Assembly (NCBI RefSeq): GCF_024623455.1
Contig: NZ_JANIPJ010000030.1
Location: forward strand, 1-64,000
DNA from: Paenibacillus soyae
Lineage (GTDB): Bacteria; Bacillota; Bacilli; Paenibacillales; Paenibacillaceae
Length of the DNA stretch: 64,000 bases
Direction: 5' to 3'
The position numbers and the translations under genes are program-made. The notes below the pieces were generated by a model. That model did no database searches and was not told the origin of the DNA. It was given only the letters and a program-made list of their open reading frames with translations. Each line of letters begins with the position of its first letter. Within the stretch, counting starts at the first letter, position 1. Shown here in pieces: positions 59,886-64,000 of this stretch.

Positions 59886-60912
59886 AAAGATCCTGCGGGT
59901 GCTGCGGCTGGTCCCGTTCCTGCTCCTGTTCCTGCTCGCGCTGCAACTCGAGCTCCTGCTTGTGCTCTTTCCCGTGTTCGAGCACCTGCTTGTGCTCTTT
60001 CCCGTGTTCGAGCACCTGCTTGTGCTCTTGCACATATTTCTGCACCTGTCCATGCTCTTGCACATGCTCGAGCTCCTGCTTTTGCAGCACAAGCATCTCC
60101 TCGGTCAGCGCGTGGATGAATTCGTCCACGTCCCGGTTCGCCTTGCGCTGATTGCATTCGTAGCAGGCGCAATAGCAGTTCGCGGGGGTCGTGTGGCCTC
60201 CTTTGGCGCGCGGCAGCTCGTGGTCGATCGTGTCCCCGTAATTGCCGCAGAACCGGCAGGTGTAGTTGTCGCGCGTTAGGATGAGCTGCCTGAACTCCTT
60301 GTTGCTGTATAGCCTGCGGATCGTATGGCGGTTCACGACGACGGCCGCGCCTTCCCTCACCAGGATGTACGCCAGCTCCGGCTCGACCTCCTGATACCAG
60401 CGCCGGCCGTTGTCCGTCTTGCCCCGCATGCGGATGAACCCGAGGCTCGTCGGCTTCAAGTACGACACGTCGGGCGGCTGCTGCTTCTCCCGCTTCGGCG
60501 TCTGGGCAAGCGCCTCCGAAGGCGCGGCTCCTTGCCGTTTCGGCGCGCCGCCGCTTCGCCTGCGCTTGCGCGGACGCTTCTTCGCGGCTGCGGCGGGCGC
60601 GGATGGCGCCTCTGCCGGGAGGGACGGGCCTCCGATGGCCGCGCCTGCCTGCAAGCCGGGCTCCGGAGCGGACGCCATAACGCTTGTCCGACCGGCCTCC
60701 ATCGGCGGCCTCGCGGCGCTCGCCGACTGAATAGACGGAGCGGCAGTGCCCCGGCAGCTCCGGCATGTGCCCCTGCGGCCATGCCTGCCCGAACGGCGGC
60801 CCGTCCGGCGCAGGAAGTCGCCAAGCGGCTTCATGGCTCCGCATACCGAGCAGCGTTTCTGATTCGGTTGTTCTTCTTGCCACTCTGCATCGTCACGGTT
60901 CATAGTCATCAT
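59884..60912 (-). CDS. HNH endonuclease-domain protein with coiled-coil tail
   Basis: A 342-residue protein. It has an N-terminal four-cysteine zinc knuckle (Cys21, 24, 50, 53), a basic Ala/Pro/Arg linker (60-145), a middle domain, and an HNH motif with zinc cysteines (Cys219, 222, 250, 253) and the catalytic Asp230-His231 in GDTIDHELPRAKGG. The last 60 residues are a Glu/Gln/His/Lys coiled coil with an exact 30-bp internal duplication (EHKQVLEHGK repeated). The first ATG at 60912 has no ribosome site but a good promoter ends 6 bp before it, so the mRNA may be leaderless; ATGs at 60909 and 60903 are alternatives. HNH proteins of this kind nick DNA; the target is unknown and no toxin, restriction or intein partner is visible. 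Confidence 0.82.
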   Translation of the reverse strand: MMTMNRDDAEWQEEQPNQKRCSVCGAMKPLGDFLRRTGRRSGRHGRRGTCRSCRGTAAPSIQSASAARPPMEAGRTSVMASAPEPGLQAGAAIGGPSLPAEAPSAPAAAAKKRPRKRRRSGGAPKRQGAAPSEALAQTPKREKQQPPDVSYLKPTSLGFIRMRGKTDNGRRWYQEVEPELAYILVREGAAVVVNRHTIRRLYSNKEFRQLILTRDNYTCRFCGNYGDTIDHELPRAKGGHTTPANCYCACYECNQRKANRDVDEFIHALTEEMLVLQKQELEHVQEHGQVQKYVQEHKQVLEHGKEHKQVLEHGKEHKQELELQREQEQEQERDQPQHPQDL

Positions 60913-60918
60913 GCTTCG

Positions 60919-60947
60919 AGTATAGCACGCCCGTCATCGTTAACCAA
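60919..60947 (-). promoter_or_regulatory. promoter implying a leaderless HNH mRNA
   Basis: On the minus strand TTGGTT (60942-60947) and TATACT (60919-60924) are 17 bp apart. The expected start, 7 bases on, is 60912, the A of the first ATG. Confidence 0.5.
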
Positions 60948-61123
60948 ACGTTTCCTATACAAGCCTTCCTTCTGCGTTCAATGCAGAATCCTACAGGATT
61001 TCGGCGTATTGGCGTGGAATAGAGGGAGGAGAATGCGAGCCATCGGTTCGAAGAGAGCACGGAATGACAGGAAGCCGCCATGAGGCCATGATACGATAAA
61101 TAACGAAAGGAAGGGAATGCGGC

Positions 61124-61990
61124 GTGGAAATGCTAAGGAACCTGAAGAAAGCGATCGATCTTATGGAAGTCCGGATGGAGGGCAGGCTGGACATCGAAGA
61201 GCTGGCGAAAGCCGCCTATATGTCGCCGTTCCACTTCCAGCGCATGTTCCACATGCTGACGGGCATGACGGTTGCGGAGTACGCCCGCAAGCGCAAGCTG
61301 ACGCTGGCCGCGCAGGAGCTGGCGGCCGCCTCCGCCAAGGTCGTCGACGTGGCGCTCAAGTACGGCTACGATTCACCGGAAGCCTTCGCCAAAGCGTTCC
61401 GCAAAATCCACGGCATCGCGCCTTCGGAGGCAAGAGCCCCGGGCAGCCGCCTGAAGGCTTTTCCCCGCATTTCATTCCATCTATCACTGAAGGGAGATAA
61501 GGACATGGACTATCGGATTGAAGAGAAGGATGCTTTCGAAATTGCGGGGGTTTCCCTTCGGACGACCTGCGAGGACGGGCAGAACCTGCGCGAGATTTCG
61601 GCATTCTGGGGGCAGTCGCATGCGGACGGCACGGTAGAGAAACTCGAGAAGCTAACGGAAGACGGGATCACGCTCGGCGTATGCCTCCATCAGAATCCGC
61701 CTTCCTCCGAGTTTGATTACATGATCGCATGCATCGCGGATGACGAGGCGAAGGCCAAGGAGCAAGGCTTCGAGATCCGGAGCGTTCCCGCGGCGACATG
61801 GGCAATCTTCACCATTATCGGTCCGATGCCGGGCGCGATTCAGGAAGGGTTCAACCGCATCTTCTCGGAATGGTTCCCCGCTACCGGCTATGAGCACGCC
61901 GGCGGTCCGGAGTTCGAGCTGTACACGCCGAGCGACGCGAGCGCGGATGATTACCGCAGCGAGATTTGGATCCCTATTTTGAAAAAATAA
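61124..61990 (+). CDS. AraC-family regulator with GyrI-like ligand domain
   Basis: A 288-residue protein. Residues 3-108 form the AraC double HTH (DIEELAKAAYMSPFHFQRMFHMLTGMTVAEYARKRKL; VDVALKYGYDSPEAFAKAFRKIHG). Residues 125-288 are a GyrI-like/SOUL-type effector-binding domain (DMDYRIEEKDAFEIAGVSLRT ... PAATWAIFTIIGPMPGAIQEGFNRIFSEWFPATGY). Such proteins bind hydrophobic drugs and activate efflux or detoxifying genes. Start GTG at 61124 with GGAAGGGA upstream; an ATG two codons on is possible. Single gene. Confidence 0.9.
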   Translation: MEMLRNLKKAIDLMEVRMEGRLDIEELAKAAYMSPFHFQRMFHMLTGMTVAEYARKRKLTLAAQELAAASAKVVDVALKYGYDSPEAFAKAFRKIHGIAPSEARAPGSRLKAFPRISFHLSLKGDKDMDYRIEEKDAFEIAGVSLRTTCEDGQNLREISAFWGQSHADGTVEKLEKLTEDGITLGVCLHQNPPSSEFDYMIACIADDEAKAKEQGFEIRSVPAATWAIFTIIGPMPGAIQEGFNRIFSEWFPATGYEHAGGPEFELYTPSDASADDYRSEIWIPILKK

Positions 61991-62001
61991 GTTGAAGCAG
62001 T

Positions 62002-62034
62002 AGAGTCCTTGCGGCCGCAGGGGCTCTTCTTGCG
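62002..62034 (+). terminator. probable terminator after AraC/GyrI gene
   Basis: AGAGTCC-T-TGC and GCA-G-GGGCTCT pair (with one G-U pair) around GGCC, followed by TCTTGCGTT, a weak T-rich tail. Confidence 0.55.
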
Positions 62035-62166
62035 TTATCCGGGGCCGCCGTCGCAATGCGATTTGCGAGGATTCCCTTATCCCGGAGGTGTTGTGTTCTC
62101 TTTCCCAAAAAAGTTAAAATGGGAGGACAACTGTTTAATAGCCGTCCAATACAGGGAGGACCGAAC

Positions 62167-63855
62167 ATGCAGCCGCTGCTAGGCTTATGTCCCCATTGCC
62201 ATATTACGATTGCTTGGTCCTATAACGGGATCGAAGAAGATAGATGCCCTTATTGTTATTCTTGGCTGGAGCCCGCGTGGAAGAAACGGATGACGGCCGA
62301 GCCCTTCATAGCCAATACCGCCGAGGCGCTGGCCAAATGGGTTGACGATCTGGAAGTCGTCCAATACGAGAACATCGATCTCTGGGCGGCCGCCGCCCAG
62401 AAAGCTTTAGACGCGGTGAGCGGGCTGGGCCACGAGGAGCTGACGATGAGAGTCCGGCTCGTGCAATCCATACCGAAAATGCGCAAAGGCGATTTGGAGG
62501 GCGCGGGCGTTGCCATCCGGGAGATCAACAAATGGGCGGTCGAGCATTCCAACAACGTCATCCTATCGCGCAGCTTCCGGCAGCTATCCAACTTTTTCCT
62601 GCGGGTTGGCGATGCTTCAAGCGCGCTGGAATGCGCACTAAGCTCGCTCGAATATTTGCCCTCCGAGTCGCTGCCGCAGACGCGCGGGCATCATCTGATG
62701 GCGCTGGCCGTCGCGCTCAATCATAACGGGGAGCACGGCGAATCGCGGCGCAGGTACGAAGAGGTGCTGGAAATCGACGAGTCGACCCAGCATGTCCAGC
62801 AAGCGCTGTACGCGCTGAACAATATGGCGTACACCCAGTACAAAATCGGCGATATGAAGGAAGCCTCCTGCCTGCTCTCCCGCATGCTGGAGCTCGTGCA
62901 GAAGCACGAGCTGTCGCTGTACGCGTTCCAGCTCGACACGATCGCCCGCATCAAGATGAGCACCGGCAAAACGGGGGAAGCCGTGAGCCTGCTGGAGCCG
63001 CTGATGGGCAAATACGCGGAAGGCCAGCTCCAGGGCGACGTATTCATGTTCTTCGAAAGCCAGATTACGCTGCTCGAAGCCTATCGCCAGCTCGGCGAAT
63101 ACGATCGCGCGCAGGATCTCCTTCATCGGGTGAAACCGCTGTGCGAGGAGCATGGCGCGGCTGGCTACACGGTGAAGATTAAGCTCGAGCAAGCGGAGCT
63201 GTACGCCGCCAAAGGCCGTTATAAGGAGGCCTACGAGGAGTACAGGGACTATCACGAGAGCTGGGAGAAGCTTCGCTCCGAGGAGAGGGAGTCGCGGGCC
63301 CGCATCCTGCATACCGTATTCGAGACGGAAGAGGCGCGCCGCCGCAGCGAGCAATACCGGGAGATGGCGAACCGGGATCCGCTGACGGGAATGTACAACC
63401 GCCGCTTCATCGACGCCTACGCGGATACCTTACTGAATCCGCTGGAGTCCGAACGCGAGATCACGGCCATCCTAATCGATCTTGACCACTTCAAGCGCAT
63501 TAACGATACGCTCTCCCACGAAGCCGGCGACGCCGTATTAGTGCAATTGGCCAAGCTTCTGGACGCCGCGGCCATCGATCCCGCCAAAGCGGCAAGACTC
63601 GGCGGCGAGGAATTCCTGATCCTGTGCCCGGGCTTCGATGCCGCCAAAGGCCTTGAATTCGCCGAACGGCTGTGCGAGCTGATCCGCACCTCGAACTGGA
63701 GCTCCATCATCGGCGAGCTGCCCGTCACCGCCAGCATCGGCGTCAGCACGGCCTATACCGGCCGGACGACGCGCGCCGCGCTGTTCGCGGAGGCCGACCG
63801 CCGCCTCTACCTCGCCAAGAGCAGGGGCCGCAATTGCGTCGTGGCGACGGGGTAG
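62167..63855 (+). CDS. soluble diguanylate cyclase with zinc ribbon and TPR repeats
   Basis: A 562-residue protein with no membrane helices. The N-terminus is a zinc ribbon (CPHC at 8-11, CPYC at 27-30). Residues 90-390 form TPR-like helical repeats (for example RRYEEVLEIDESTQHVQQALYALNNMAYTQYKIGDMKEA). A GGDEF domain follows (about 400-560) with RDPLTGMYNRRFID and the active loop ARLGGEEFLIL (GGEEF at 479-483). It should make cyclic di-GMP from GTP; no RxxD inhibitory site is seen five residues before the loop. The ATG at 62167 follows GGGAGG. The zinc ribbon plus TPR suggests control by protein partners. It is transcribed alone. Confidence 0.9.
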   Translation: MQPLLGLCPHCHITIAWSYNGIEEDRCPYCYSWLEPAWKKRMTAEPFIANTAEALAKWVDDLEVVQYENIDLWAAAAQKALDAVSGLGHEELTMRVRLVQSIPKMRKGDLEGAGVAIREINKWAVEHSNNVILSRSFRQLSNFFLRVGDASSALECALSSLEYLPSESLPQTRGHHLMALAVALNHNGEHGESRRRYEEVLEIDESTQHVQQALYALNNMAYTQYKIGDMKEASCLLSRMLELVQKHELSLYAFQLDTIARIKMSTGKTGEAVSLLEPLMGKYAEGQLQGDVFMFFESQITLLEAYRQLGEYDRAQDLLHRVKPLCEEHGAAGYTVKIKLEQAELYAAKGRYKEAYEEYRDYHESWEKLRSEERESRARILHTVFETEEARRRSEQYREMANRDPLTGMYNRRFIDAYADTLLNPLESEREITAILIDLDHFKRINDTLSHEAGDAVLVQLAKLLDAAAIDPAKAARLGGEEFLILCPGFDAAKGLEFAERLCELIRTSNWSSIIGELPVTASIGVSTAYTGRTTRAALFAEADRRLYLAKSRGRNCVVATG

Positions 63856-64000
63856 GCGACGGGTAGGCGACGGATACGTCGCAGCCGGCGGGCAGACGCC
63901 GTCCAGCGGCGCATTCGGCGAGGCGCCCGGCCGCTCCGCAGCACATTCGGCGTGGGCTCCCGGAGCCCGTGCGACTTGGCATTCGAGCAAGGCGCACGTC
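63856..64000. other. 3' edge of window, no gene recognised
   Basis: The last 145 bp hold a short direct repeat (gggtaggcgac, twice at 63850-63874) and GC-rich text rich in gcattcggc-like motifs (63908 and 63944). No coding sequence or terminator can be supported. It could be the start of another repeat region. Confidence 0.4.

Overview
The window looks like chromosomal DNA from a spore-forming, GC-rich member of the Paenibacillaceae (Paenibacillus or Cohnella type). The evidence is strong AGGAGG-type ribosome binding sites with frequent GTG and TTG starts, a GlnR/TnrA-like box, a CcpA cre site, a guanine-class purine riboswitch, the ywrABCD arrangement known from Bacillus subtilis, a DUF3231 (spore-coat-like) gene, a YesM/YesN-type two-component pair beside a sugar ABC importer, and a PRD-type MtlR. 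I see no rRNA, tRNA, phage, transposase or CRISPR. The genus is inferred, not proven.

Layout. 0.3-3.3 kb: a glycine-rich lipoprotein and a GH20 hexosaminidase-like enzyme. 3.5-10.4 kb: a minus-strand ureide operon (ABC importer ATPase, permease and binding protein, then allantoinase, allantoate amidohydrolase and ureidoglycine/glyoxylate aminotransferase) with a GlnR/TnrA-type box at its promoter. 10.6-13.9 kb: a YtrA-like GntR regulator with an ABC exporter and two matching operators. 14-16 kb: a phosphoesterase, a small membrane protein and a NUDIX hydrolase. 16-21.9 kb: ywrABC (two half-size chromate transporters and an Lrp regulator) divergent from ywrD (gamma-glutamyltransferase-like), an amidase and a DDAH-like amidino hydrolase. 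21.9-23.5 kb: a membrane protein and a DUF3231 protein.

23.6-33.4 kb is rich in drug and envelope-stress functions: a TetR-controlled ABC exporter, a MacB/FtsX-like ABC exporter, a MarR-controlled ABC-2-like permease, RlmN, and a macrolide phosphotransferase (mph) preceded by a candidate macrolide-sensing leader peptide. 33.8-41.9 kb: a membrane thioredoxin, a MmcQ/YjbR protein, a six-helix chemoreceptor, a BI-1 protein, a DHA2 efflux pump and xpt-pbuX under a guanine riboswitch. 42.5-44.7 kb: a second chromate transporter pair and a true formylglycine-generating enzyme. 45.2-52.4 kb: a complete mannitol PTS operon (mtlA-mtlR-mtlF-mtlD-ptsI-ptsH) with a cre site in the promoter spacer. 53-59.7 kb: a sensor kinase, response regulator, sugar-binding protein and two permeases. 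59.9-63.9 kb: an HNH protein, an AraC/GyrI regulator and a soluble zinc-ribbon/TPR diguanylate cyclase.

Most of the larger gene gaps hold tandem repeats. At least six unrelated arrays lie in gaps between genes, and five of them share a unit length of about 50-51 bp (the sixth is 48 bp). One MITE-like element lies upstream of the purine riboswitch. The strongest candidates for new biology are the mph leader attenuator (12-codon ORF ending in Arg-Leu-Arg followed by an RBS-burying hairpin) and the shared repeat period. Function calls rest on reading the sequence and family knowledge; no database search was run.
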